Shown: positions 22,261-34,153 of the stretch, one piece after another
Layout of the letters: every line of letters begins with the position of its first letter
How positions within the stretch are numbered: the stretch's first letter is position 1
NCBI GenBank assembly: GCA_963277665.1
Contig: OY728143.1
Span: 230,445,591 to 230,509,590, forward strand
Source: Viscum album
Lineage: Eukaryota; Streptophyta; Magnoliopsida; Santalales; Viscaceae
Direction: 5' to 3'
Length of the DNA: 64,000 nucleotides
The notes under the pieces: generated by a model
The model's database searches: none
What the model was told of the DNA's origin: nothing
What the model saw: only the letters and a program-made list of their open reading frames with translations
Position numbers and translations under genes: made by a program

Positions 22261-23388
22261 CTTTTTGTATCATGTGCATCGCTGGAGTTCTCATTTCTTC
22301 TACTGGGTGCCATTTCTAAACAATGGAATACACTAGATTAGTTTATGAATAACAATAACTAATCACAAACTTGTAAAACACATAACATAAATTAAATAGT
22401 TTATGGATATAATCCATAATCATAAAAATGTATCATTTGAGTAAGTATATACTCATAAACCCTTCATAATGGTTCGTAAGGAAAATGAGAATTATCCTAA
22501 GCATATCCCCTGGGAGTGTCGTAACCAAGAGTGCAGCAAGGCTCGTTGTCGTGCACCAGTTCCCGTTCGAGTCTAGCTCAAAGTGGTGTTTTCGGGTTTT
22601 ACCCCTAGGTACATCTGTGCCAGATCTGCCTCTACCTGATCGTATCCAGACAGGGATGTATTGCTCGGAAAACTAACAAAATATCTACAATACCAAAATT
22701 GTAGGAAGGTATTCTATAATAATCCTCAAAATTCATCTTAAATCTTAGTGCTCTAATCAGAGTTTATCTAAATCTAGTTTCCAAGGTATTTACTAAACTT
22801 CCTCTAATACCAACTGTAACGCCCCGACCCCAGTTACCCAGAGTCGGTGCATTATTACATAACATTGGCATGATCACAAAAAATATCAAATCTCGAAAGA
22901 CCGATTGGTTTAGTAGCCTTGGAAACACTAGATATATTCATAATGATTTACATTACACCATAAAGTGAAAAACTACTACAACAACATAATGTCTCCATAG
23001 TCCACACTATTATCCCCTCATAATATCCTTGCAGGTCATTCATAACATACTTCTTCACATCCTGGGAAAAATAAAACATAGAAAAGGGGTGAGCTCAAAT
23101 GCCCAGTAAGGATAACAATATAGCGAAAACGTTCAAAAATAAGCATAGACATTTAAGGCAATGTATAAATAAAACAAAACCCTTTTAAACTTGAACCTCA
23201 ACATAGTATGGAAAAAGTAAAATGAAATAATGCCATTTACTTATTCACATGGATATTCTAATAATCGAATAATCACATGAAATATCAATAACAACTTTCA
23301 TAATGATGGAATGCATAATGCTGAACATTAATTTCTGTGTCGAGGCCTCATGCCAAGACCTAAAAGATAACTGTAACCAGAACCCAAC

Positions 23389-23578
23389 CCGGAGAGCCTC
23401 TGTAACCGGACTCCATCCTGGAGTGCCTCTAATAACCGGACACTAACCCGGAGTGCCTCTAATAACCGGACACCAACTCAGTGTGCCTCTAATAACCGGA
23501 CACCAACCCGGAGTGCCTATAATAACCAGACACCAACCCGGAGGGCTTACTTTTACCGGTCCCCAACCCGGAACATAC
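23389..23578. repeat. 30-bp minisatellite in LTR3, six units
   Basis: Six 30-bp units with private changes (for example AACTCAGTG in the fourth and CCTATAATAA in the fifth). Confidence 0.85.
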
Positions 23579-24737
23579 TAGTCCAACAAATTCATCTTAT
23601 GAAGAGGATGAAATATAACATAAACATTCATATTAAAACTAACATAAAAAATATCAAAACTTTAATCATAAACCATTAATGGAATAAAAATAAATCATCC
23701 ATAGTCAAAAATATCACAAAACAATAAATACAATATGGATGAATTGTATCATAATAAATCAACTTGAAACAAGTTTAAAATTTATCAAAGGATGTTGACA
23801 TAGATGAAATCAATACTATTTGAGTGAAATATCTCTTTTTTTAAATCATTATAAAAGTCGTATAATTATAGATAAAACCTTTATTTTGAAAATATCTTTA
23901 TAAGCATGTGAAGGAAGCTTCAATGGTGTAATAACGGCAGAGAATAACTGCACCTACCGTATAAGTTAAAAAAACATTCATAGCTTAATTTTGTCAAAAA
24001 GGTTAAAAAAGACCTTGTTTGGAAAACGACGGAAAGATTCCTTTCTAAACCACTTATAAAAGTCAACAAGGGTATAAATGAATTTAACCCATATTCTAGT
24101 AAATAGTAAAAAATGTTTTGAAATATATTTTTAAGAAACATGGATGTGGATGATAAAGAAATCCCAGTAGATTATTACGTATAAACAACCTCGGATAATG
24201 AAGAGATTGTGAAATAAACCCTTACCAATTTGGTAAATTACGAAACATACAACCCATGAAAGAGGTATCATACAATGAATATGTAAATACACACAAATTA
24301 AAGATTATTACACAAAGAATATAATTATGGGTAGTACATACACCACAGAAAAGGTAATGGTGGCAATATGGCATGAATCTCACGGGAATGAGGAGTGAGA
24401 TGAAAACCCATTACCTTGTACTTTTCCTTGGTTGGGGTAGGTTAACCTCCTATATAATGGTGAAATAATTTTTGTTAAATTATACAAGAATAATATACAT
24501 TAATATGATATCATATATGATCTTTTAACATTGATTTGTTAATAATATCTTAGTATTATCGTTGTTTCGGGTGTTAACTTACTCGTTTTCTTTTATATGG
24601 TTTGTTACGTAAGCCATGTTTGTAATAGATAGGTCGTGTCTTAATCATATACAGAATGATATCAATTCCTTAAACATTATTTTTAAATCATGAAATGATA
24701 ATTATACTTGAATGGATACGATGGAGAATGAATCTCA

Positions 24738-24780
24738 TCGCGTTCGTGGAGACGGTAGTCCGTACGTACGCACGAGAAAC
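24738..24780 (-). repeat. Inverted-repeat motif A1, LTR3
   Basis: Left arm TCGCGTTCGTG (24738-24748), intact core, right arm CACGAGAAAC, in which the outer half of the stem has been lost. Confidence 0.7.
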
Positions 24781-24925
24781 AATATCATTCTTTTGATATA
24801 AAAATAATATATAATTGGATAGTATATCATATATACAGAATCATTAACATGTTATATTTATTATTTACATGAGTTACACATCATTATTATAACCATCCAA
24901 ATAATAATATATTTAATAACAATTA

Positions 24926-24970
24926 CACCACGACGTGGAGACGGTAAGCCGTACGTACGCACGTATGGTG
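24926..24970 (-). repeat. Inverted-repeat motif A2, LTR3
   Basis: Arms CACCACGACGTG (24926-24937) and CACGTATGGTG (24960-24970) with intact core. The outer stem has one mismatch (TTTAATAACA against TGTTATTCAA). Confidence 0.7.
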
Positions 24971-25308
24971 ACATGTTATTCAAAGGGTGGAAAGAATACT
25001 GAATATGGTTGTACCATATTTATAATAACATCACAGTATATATATGATACTGGAGTTATTATTTTAGAATGGTAACAACAAAGGAAGAAGAAGTGGAAGA
25101 AGAAAGGAACTTGAAAAAGGGTGGTGAAATCATTACCTCTTCTTTGGCTTTTTTCCTTTTCATTTGATCAAAAGGGCTCCTTAGGTTGGATTTCGGATCA
25201 AACTAAGGCCTCTAGGTTGTAGTGAAGTAAGTTGGGAGAGTATTTGGGCCGTGTTTGGCCGAACCAAAAGGGTTTTAAGGTGTCAAGAAATGAGAAGTAA
25301 AAGTGCCC

Positions 25309-25315
25309 TTTTATA
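25309..25315 (-). promoter_or_regulatory. LTR3 TATA box (- strand)
   Basis: TATAAAA on the - strand in the conserved context. As the 5' LTR this would drive the genomic transcript of the array. Confidence 0.7.
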
Positions 25316-27211
25316 AGAGGGGTGAGGGGCACCTTTGGAAAAGCTAGAAATATTTGTTTATAATAAATTCATATTAGGTTTCTAATGGCTCAAAAGTTTA
25401 TTATTCAAAGTTTAAGATGGGGATGGGTCGAAAACAACTCAACCAATAGAATTTATACAGGTTTGGGTACTTATATTAACCTTATCTTTAGGTATTAACT
25501 CTATGTTAATTAGTTTCACTTTTACAATGTCTCTTTGTATGTTTATATTATATGGTTAATAAACATACTATATACATTCAAGCGACCCCAAGTGGCCCAT
25601 TAATGATACACCTATCATGATATAAGTCTCTTGGCCGAACCTTATATTTTTAAGAATTTAATATCAATTAATAATATAATATATGTTTTAAAAACTCTTT
25701 TATGTCAATTTTGACACTATTCAATAGATGATTTTTTTGAAACTCATAACAGAATGATTACTTCGAAAATATTTAATTAAATCATTCCTAACATGTCATA
25801 TTAACTTATAAAATTTGTGTAATTCTTAAAAATTATCAAAATATATTTATTTGTGTATTTATAATTTCAATTATTTTAATTTTTCACTATTATGTTAATT
25901 ACTGCATCATCATTGTGTCATAAATAAAATAAATTATTTAATGTCTAAAAATTATAAATAAACTATAATTATGTAGGAAATCGTTTTATATTTCTAATGA
26001 ATATTTATAGTCGGAAATCCAACATATATAACCATATGTAAAAACTGTTTTGCTAAAAGATATATGCTTGTGTCATTTTTGTATTCATTTTAACATAATT
26101 AAAATAAATTGTCCCTATCCCCTACAAGTGGATCCATGGGGTCCCAAAATCGACCCAAATATGACTATGGTCGAACATGTATCAACCAATAAGCTTAGAA
26201 CACGTTTTAGGGTAATTTAGTATTATTATAATATTAGTTTTTAACCCTTATTTACCGGATTTACCCTTAACCATGATAAATAAAATATTTACCGCAGTAA
26301 TTATTCAAAATGTCTAAAAATTAAAGATACCTATTTGCACAATTTGAAAATCCTGATTCCATATATGGAATCCATTTTTCAAAATTCAAAACACAGAATT
26401 GGCAGAAATTTATTTAAAATTAATTCTCGTTGTTAAAACAAAAGCGTGTTTTTAAGAGATAATAACTATCGAAAGATTGACACTTGTTTATGTCCGGTTT
26501 AATTGTAAAATTATGTCCAATGACCAAAATTATATTAAATGGTAAAAATATATTCTAAATATACTTTAAAACCACTCAAATCCATGATTTATCAATATTA
26601 ATTATTTTGATTAAAAAGTTGTTTTTAATAAAAATTTAGTAATTTTCACTATTCATCAAAATATAAAAGTTCTCCGAAAAGTACCAAAATTTCACCTTAG
26701 GATAAATTCGATACTCCGAATCCAAAAATGAAGTCCATTTTGAGAGATAAAATATCTAAAATTTTTAAAGGTTGGTATTACTATTAATAATGGCTAGTTT
26801 GATTGGTTGTGGTGTGTTAGAATCTCAAAGTTGCGTACAATGCACGCCAATTCATTATTCAAAGGAAAGCGTACCGTGGAAGCTTGGGATGTTTCATTTT
26901 AAATTTTTTGATGTCACCATTTAGTCAAAAAGTTTAAAATATTGTATTTAAAAAGGTTTCACTATTAAAAGTTGATAAAAGTGCAATACTGAAAATGAAT
27001 ATGTTCTTGCATTATGTCTAAGAAACTCATAATATGGATTTTAAAATTATAAGGATTATATAAAGTTTAAAATTTAGTTAATACTATTCATAACCTCTTT
27101 TGAATGGCTTTTTTGGTAAGTCATGGTGTGATTGAACTCAGTGGTGAGTGTAGTGCAAGTTATTGAATTATTTAGAATAAATAACACACTATGAAATCTT
27201 GGGGTGTTACA

Positions 27212-27216
27212 GTATG
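27212..27216. repeat. Family A target-site duplication, right (GTATG)
   Basis: GTATG immediately after the last base of LTR3, matching 8905-8909. Confidence 0.8.
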
Positions 27217-29640
27217 GATACTCTATGTGTCTAGGTTTCATAATAAAATATTAAACTGATCTATAAAATTTGTCATTGTTGATCTAATTTTATTATGGTA
27301 TCTTGATGTCCAAAAATAATTTTTTATATGTATTTAAATTGGATTATATATATAGGTATACAACACTAATAATGATTATATTGAGAATCTTTTTGGTGGT
27401 TACCTAATTTTATTCATGACCACATCTGATTTGGTAAATTTGGTGCACATAATTCCACTATCTATACTATATTATAGGTAAATTTAAATACAATAATATT
27501 TCAGGGTTTAGCTTCTTTAGTTATTCATATTTGGGATATTAGAATGAATGGATCCAACTTATTAATCAAATATCATTATGGTTGTTAGAGGCCATTTTAA
27601 GTGCATCACATAATATTCCATTTTAATATATATATTTATGCCATGATAAACATTCAATTTAATCATATAGTATATGTTGGTATTTTTATACACATGTATG
27701 TGTTACCCACTCAATAGGGGATTAGATTGAAATTACCATATGATGGGTGGGTGAAACATTAAATTAATTTTTTTCCAATAAAACATTTCTTCCAATAAAG
27801 GTCCCACTTTCCATAAATTGAATTGAAGTCTCATACTCGAGATGATGTGGATTGATCATTACTTACACATTGAACTAATTAGAATTTATTGTCTCTCATT
27901 CTTTAACATAGTTTAATTAGATAGTGTGGCCAAATTTTTAAATCAAAACTTTAAATAAGGAATAAAATCATACAGGTTTCACCCTCACTGGGATTGTTAT
28001 AAGGATCATAAATCATTGATGTTCTTGAAACTCATGTAACAATAGTTATCAATGCTCTTCCAAGGGGTAAGCTCCCTTTGTAAGGTATTTGTTTAGGATA
28101 CTACTTTCCCAATATTACTATATTTTAATTTTTAGTGAATACACTCTATTGTATAGGGGTCTCCCCCTTTAAAATTCATTGTGATTCTTACTGGTAGTGG
28201 AAAGGATCACCTTCACATTATTTATGCACTTTTAGGTTTCTTCTACAACATTACTTGTATGGATTAAATCCTTAAATACTGATAGATTCTATGATGAAGA
28301 CTACTTTTATTTCTCTATCACAATATGTGGGAAACTCCTATACGGTAAAACATTTAATTACATTATAAAGATCGTCTAGAACATATCCTTCACTACATTT
28401 TAGTGAATACTATAATTACCTTTTGTATGATCATAAATGGTATCCTATTTTTCAATGTTCTATACTATTACCTTAGACTATTATTTCTTCTATATAGAGA
28501 TTATGATATTTAGAATAATCCTAATAATCCATGTCATCAACATCTTATCAATATCCCCTTCTTCTCATTAGGAGGAAAAAACCAATCCTATGGACTCCGA
28601 TAATCCTAGTTATAAGGGGCTCAACCCACCGCTACTCCATAACTCCTCCATGACCACCTCAATTATCATTCATGAAAATTAAAAAATATGGTAATTATCT
28701 CCTAGGAATAAATGAGATTTAATTTTATAAATATTCAACCAAATTTAGGGATGAAAATCACCTTCTATCATGTCTTGGAACAAGGTATAAAACTAATACT
28801 GGTGATTAATGGTTAATTAAACAAACATATCTTGAATCAATAGAATAATAACATCCCAATTTTTCATTCCACTACATTACACACCTAATAGAATAACATT
28901 GTAAAAAATTATAGGTAATTTTCTATGAAAACATAAAACCCCATAGGTATAGTCCCCTTATTGTGACTACTTTAACTTCTTAATGCACTTATCAATTATA
29001 ACCTTCTTTGACCACCGTGACACACATTTTTGGTAACTGTTATTTGCAAAGGTGGAGATCACATAAACCACGACTATCACTACAGGCATGGTGAGTCCTT
29101 TTATTCCTTTCATTAACTATAGGTATTTTCTATAGTAAATTTCTCATCGCATTCCTTCACCCACTATAAAATGAACTTTAATGTTGTTTCACATACATTA
29201 AATTTATGTACCTTGATCATTCCAACAATGTGGAGCAAGATGTGTGGTCATTTTCACTATAATGGACCATAAAAATACCCCTCAATGATTTATCTATTTT
29301 TCATAGGTGCCTTGGAATACCAACAGGATGACCACTATGGCGTGGTCTATCCTGACCTGACCCCCAGAAGCTCACCGAGACAATGGAGAGCTAAGCCGTA
29401 ACTACCCCAAGACTACTTCTAGAGGACAATGGATAGTGAAAAGAACAAAAAAGGAATATATTAAATGGGTGTTCATTACATAATATACTTAGACATACTC
29501 AGTGAACCGTCTCCAAGAACAAGTGCAGATGAATAAATATTAATGATAGTTACATCTCCACTAACAACCATTCATGTAACAACCTCTGGGGAATTATAGA
29601 GTATGAAAACATAATCTGAAAATTATAGGGGTAAAATACT
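27217..29640. other. Unclassified AT-rich stretch
   Basis: No coding region, terminal repeat or conserved domain could be supported. Before the LINE and family A insertions it was continuous with the sequence left of 3158. It does not match the gag part of element G (56421-58140), so it appears to lie outside that element. Confidence 0.5.
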
Positions 29641-30187
29641 TTACCTACTGAATATATTTCTCAACGTTATAATAAATGTAAAAATAAACCTATGGGATCT
29701 TGATCTAGGTCACCAAACCCCATAACCGTATGCTACCAAATGCACCTAGGTATCCCCTATGCTTCTGTGTAATCACTCTGTCATGTCTTTTTTCTTTACA
29801 AGAGACAACATGTGTGGGAATATCCTATGCATTTGTGAGTGTATACATACATAGTTGGACTCCTTGAAAGATGATGGTTTGGGGGAAACAGTTGGATACC
29901 TGATAGAAGTAGAGATCTCAACTCATAGAAAGAGAAAATTGAAATCCAATCTACCAGGATATATGCTCATCGAAGAAACACTATATGAGTGAGAAAGGGG
30001 ATCTCCATATTACATCCTAGCCTAGTAAAAGTGTATTCCAATAGTTCAATGATATCCATCAATGATTCTTGGAATCTTGTATGTACATCTATATAAGTAA
30101 GTATGTTTCTGGACCATGCCTTTCCATCGTGATACACAGTCTAGGAGGAACATTATCCATGTAGGAGACCCTTTCTAAAGTGCATAA

Positions 30188-30198
30188 GGGGGGGGGGG
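30188..30198 (+). repeat. G11 run before the minisatellite
   Basis: Eleven consecutive G. The matching place in the right LTR (58658-58669) has twelve. Confidence 0.8.
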
Positions 30199-30199
30199 T

Positions 30200-30660
30200 C
30201 ACTCAACCTATGGAGGACCCATATCAGGTACGATAGGTAATAAAACTCTGCAGATAGAAGAACCATACCTTAGTAGGATAGGGGTACCACTTGGTAGATA
30301 TAGGACACATATCCTTGTATGATAGGGGGTACCACTCCATTGATAGGTTACTTAAACACTAGATTTCTAGGGGTAAAACTTTGTAGATAGAGTACCCATG
30401 CCCTCCTATTATAGGGTTTACAACTTAGTTTATTTATGACTCAAAACCTACAATGATTAGGGTACCACATAGTAGATAAAGGAATCACACCCCAATATGA
30501 TAAGGGTACCACTCAATAAATAGGGGACCATGTCCATCTCCCTCTAGGAGTACCAATCAGAAGATCGAGTAAATGATCTGTTGTCCATTATTGGGTACCA
30601 CTCTATAGATAAAGTAATTTTTCTCTATTTCGTTATGTGGTATCACTCTAATCATCCAAT
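30200..30660. repeat. 45-bp GGTACC minisatellite, left LTR of G
   Basis: GGTACC-type anchors fall at about 30283, 30328, 30371, 30415, 30461, 30505, 30549 and 30594, i.e. every 43-46 bases. Units carry GGGGTACCACT, then AGATAG, then ACCCATACCC and TATGATAG in degenerate form. Confidence 0.85.
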
Positions 30661-32165
30661 CTGATAATTTTCACCATTGACTATTTCCTAATAAAGGGTC
30701 ACACTCTGAAAACCTCACATATTATCTCAAAGTACATTATGGATTCCAGCATCAAGTACGACATGAAAAAACACTCAATGTAGGAAACTGGAGGGGGAAA
30801 AATATACAACCAAATGAAGGATATATAATTGTTAGAGGTTTTCTTGAAATAAAGTTGAATTGCGTGTCTCGGAACCACATGTCATGTTGTCCTTCACTAT
30901 TGTTTGGATGTGTCTTTTCTAATATTTGGGTCAAAATCCATTTATATCTACATGTAATACAAGGGGACAAAATGGAATGTCTCAGCCCCTTAGAGACAAG
31001 ACATGTTCACATTGTTGTGTCCTTGTACCCTGATCATGCCCGTTCAAATCTCACACATGCCTCACAATCCTCCAATGTCATGGAAAACTCAGATTTGGAT
31101 TCTAAATCCATAAAACCATCCCTTATAACCATAATAAAAAACAATTACATCTTTAAAACCCTATTTCAATCCATGTGGGCACATATACCAAGAATATGAT
31201 GTTTTGATCATTCTCATACCTACCCAACAATAATTAAATCATGAACCATAGGGATAATGAAAAAGAAATTGAAGAACATGTTGGGGAAATGGAATAAGAA
31301 AAATGGTGATATCTTCATTGGAAAATATTTCATGGACAATGATCACAAAACAAATGATTAGAAGGGGTGTTTTCATGGAAAAAGGGAGAAAATTTGTATG
31401 AAGACATCGATTTGGCATGAAGATCATTTAATGGTCACAATTAAACATAGATCAAAATGAATATTGATAATCCATGAGTAAATAATTTAATAAATAGGGT
31501 AAAACAAAAAAATATAATTCCTACCATGATTCATATTTATCGTAGGTGAAGAATTATACTACCAATGAAGGGTAAGATATATTTTCTGTTACGCCCTCAT
31601 TCACTAGGATTTGGAAGCTCATCATCATTCGATCTCAATTTTCCAATGATTTGTGGTGGAATTCTCCTCCCAATGGTCTGATGGTTATTTAAATAACCCA
31701 ATAGATTCTACGTAACATTATATTTATTGAGTGAACTTGGTTTTTATAATTTAAATTAATTAACTAAATATTTTTATTTACTATTTCACATTACTAGCCG
31801 CCCAAATTTTTCCATATCTGAATGTGTCAAACTAAAAATTTTAGGATCCACCTATGTTAATCCCCATCTTCTAGACTCAAATATGAGATCATATTTTTAT
31901 TCAAGACTCATTTTATGAGGTAACACATTAATAAAAAAACAAAACATGCATTCTATAAAATATATTTTAATTTTTTATAAAATTATATATGGGAACACCG
32001 AGCCTCATAATTGCATATATTCTTATTGAACGAATCTTAAAATATGAATTGACATATTGAAAATTATTATAATGAAATAATAGGATCACTACATTATTAC
32101 CTCGATAATTAGTTACATCCATGAAAATTAATATCTAAACAAAAGGATTTTGATATTGATCCCAC

Positions 32166-32640
32166 ATCTGGCTCTCCCTCTCTAATGAAATATCACACAT
32201 GATCACATGCTACCATAGTAAATGAACCTATTGAATGGTCCATCCATGCAGAAACCTCTCATTTCAGTCCTCAATCACCATTATGTTATCTACAATGGTG
32301 GATCCATCATCGATTTCATTGTTGAAAAAGTCAATAAAATGTGTTGTATCATACATGTATCTCCTTATCTTAAAACATGGAAGTTTTCATCCCCCACCCT
32401 AGATAGGGCAGTAAGGTGAGGTGGTTGGAAACCTCACAAACACAATACATTATCTTGAATGGATAGATGAAGCTATGGGATAGAGTCCTCCTCATATGAT
32501 TCTCATCAATCATAGTCATGTGGAAACTGTCATGAAAACATTGATTCCCTACTTAGATTATAGGGGACTATGACATCGACCAGCATGAGATTTCATTCTG
32601 CTCTATGTTTTCTATATCTTCCCACAAATAATCATGACCA
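32166..32640 (-). other. Element G 3' internal end with purine tract
   Basis: Between the integrase relic and the left LTR. In element sense it ends in AGAGAGGGAGAG (about 32190-32178), which could be the polypurine tract. No other domain is recognised. Confidence 0.35.
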
Positions 32641-33200
32641 TCTCTATCATATCCTTCACCATATCCATCCCATCAATAGATGTATCACTAATATATGTCC
32701 CACAAAAGGGTGACCTATAGTGTCTCCCATAAATTGACTTGAAAGGTTCCAGGATGATAGTAGAGTGGTATCTATTGTTATGCGAAAACTATACTAAAGG
32801 TAAATGATCCTACCGACTCTAGAAAATGGATAACACACAATCCTTCTTCTTATGCTGATTCACCTATATAGTTTTCACTGTCTATTAATTTGACTTGAAT
32901 TAAAAGGTTATACTCATCCTCATTAGGGTCATGAATACCACCTGTATTAACCTCCAAAAGCATGAAATAAATGGTATATCAGAGTTAGAGATAAATTTTG
33001 AGGTCACCCATATCACGGTGGATTATCTTTTGCACATACAACAACCCCAAACTCTCCATTTAAATTATATTCCAGAGATAAATAATGTTTTGTAACATAA
33101 TAAGTTGGTATATGATCACCCAAATAGAAACATGGACTCTCACTATCTTTAGAATCCCCTTGAAAATTTCCATGGATATACCATCCCATTTCCACATAGG
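32640..33200 (-). pseudogene. Element G integrase relic
   Basis: On the - strand, KWDGISME near 33193 and SIWVIIYQL near 33130 correspond to the plant Ty3/gypsy integrase core start (W-W--I-MDF..., DSIWVIVDRLTKSAHF). YVQKIIHRD near 33030 matches the stretch before the second catalytic aspartate. FSHNNRYHSTI near 32785 and FKSIYGRHYRSPFC near 32740 match the EFAYNNSYHSSI and FEALYGRRCRSPIC motifs near the core end. Frames change between blocks and stops are present. In the family the enzyme joins retroelement cDNA to the chromosome. Confidence 0.7.
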
Positions 33201-33639
33201 GATCTCTAGAGTCTATAAAAAATATGTCAAAACTAGGTGTTAAACATATTCATAATAAAATATGAGGAAATTAGAGAAGAACATTACCATGCTCAACCTC
33301 ATTTAATCTTGCCAAAAGTACTATTGAAGGTAAATTTAAATCCACCCCACATTAGGATGTAGAACAAAAGAAGATGTTTGAAAAACCCTCATCATCTCTT
33401 CCTTCATTGTGGCTAAGACCACCGTCAATCCCTAAAGTAGGAGGACATTATTTAATCCTTCTTAAAATCTTTCTAGTGAATCTCTTAACAATATCTAGTA
33501 ATGTAATAAACCATATTTGATGTCATCCAATTTTTCATCACTTATACATTAGGGAAGTGGAGGAGACAACACCATCAACTAAATAAAAGAAACACCCACC
33601 ACCTAAACCACGATCATTTGTATTGAAGCCCACTCCTCT
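33201..33639 (-). other. Element G, poorly readable part between RNase H and integrase
   Basis: Expected to hold the integrase HHCC zinc domain, but I could not recognise it in any - frame. The stretch keeps roughly the right length. Confidence 0.35.
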
Positions 33640-34120
33640 AAGGCCTCCTACACTGAATGAGCTTAAGAATTCTTATTAATGGAATATTCCACCACATTTC
33701 CCTTCATAAGAGTATATACTATAGATATATCATATTCATTCAAAATATTTAAATAGTTCCTATAATTAATGTTTAGTTAGATCTACAGTATGATATACTA
33801 GAGACTCAAATTGCATGAGTAAACACAAAGAACTATTTAAAAATATATTACCTATATATCCTAATAGTGATGACTAATGCTGCCAACTTGATTTTATGCA
33901 TCACAATGTTCTTATCATGGGATATCAATTACCATAAGACATATTTTATCACAACATAAATCATGATTAACACTCATTCAAACTCTACACAAGAGGCATC
34001 AAAATATATTATGCATTGCACACCCTCATCAAGAAGTTTCAAAATAGGATCACGTGTCATCCTCACCTTAAAATCTTCAATGTAATTTTATCATTTTATT
34101 GTGTTAGAGTCAATATATAT
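33640..34120 (-). pseudogene. Element G RNase H relic
   Basis: On the - strand: EDFKVRMTRDPILKLLDEG, then IIYFDAS (first catalytic aspartate of the Ty3/gypsy RNase H, V-YTDAS) and HDKNIVMHKIKLAALV, which matches the HEKNYPTHDLELAAVV motif. Further on, a poor match to the I-YHPGKANVVADALSR end can be seen near 33700. Stops are interspersed. Its upstream end meets the left edge of the copia-like insertion at 34154. Confidence 0.7.
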
Positions 34121-34153
34121 TTTAGTTGAATTTTTTTTCAATAGTTCAATATA

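Larger units (their letters stand above)
20244..22814 (-). mobile_element. Family A internal domain 2
   Basis: Internal domain of 2571 bp, colinear with internal 1 throughout. In element sense it runs from a primer site with one change (22812-22802, TGGTATTAGAG) through the truncated gag (about 22260-21820) to the polypurine tract at 20259-20244. It also carries the tRNA-derived unit, the conserved block and the USE/TATA pair on the + strand. No pol is present. Confidence 0.8.
8910..27211 (-). mobile_element. Family A tandem array: LTR-internal-LTR-internal-LTR
   Basis: Three LTRs of about 4.4 kb alternate with two internal domains of about 2.57 kb. Each LTR runs TGTAAC...GTTACA on the top strand. 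The whole array is bounded by GTATG at 8905-8909 and GTATG at 27212-27216, so it behaves as one insertion that has since gained a unit. Primer site and polypurine tract place transcription on the - strand, with the rightmost LTR as the 5' one. The internals keep only part of gag; no protease, RT, RNase H or integrase is present. LTRs longer than the internal domain and absence of pol fit non-autonomous LARD or TR-GAG elements. The three LTRs differ from each other at scattered sites (about 15 mismatches by eye in the first 200 bases of LTR1 versus LTR2), so the insertion is not recent. Confidence 0.85.
22815..27211 (-). repeat. Family A LTR3 (right, 5' LTR)
   Basis: LTR of 4397 bp ending in GGGGTGTTACA, followed by the GTATG target duplication. 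It is the 5' LTR in element sense. TATA box at 25315-25309; predicted donor AAG|GTAATG at 24414 and acceptor CCCAG|GATG at 23062. The minisatellite has six units. Confidence 0.85.
29640..32165 (-). repeat. Element G left LTR (3' LTR), approximate
   Basis: Diverged counterpart of 58150-60732. Shared landmarks in order: GGTATCCCCTATG near 29750 and 58230; CCAATAGTTC near 30035 and 58510; a G11/G12 run; a 45-bp GGTACC minisatellite; TATTATCTCA near 30720 and 59192; TGTACCCTG near 31025 and 59490; AACCCA-TAGATTCT near 31696 and 60158; and ATGGGAACAC near 31988 and 60455. The right edge is placed where ATTGATCCCACA precedes a purine-rich tract in element sense. Confidence 0.55.

Noticed and set aside
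27217..29640. Third LTR or gag part of element G left of 29640
   Set aside because: I compared it with 56421-58140 and found no colinear match, so it was left unclassified.
30855..31199. 114-codon + strand frame in the left LTR of element G
   Set aside because: It begins with TTG, has no known domain, lies antisense in an LTR and is not open in the right LTR.
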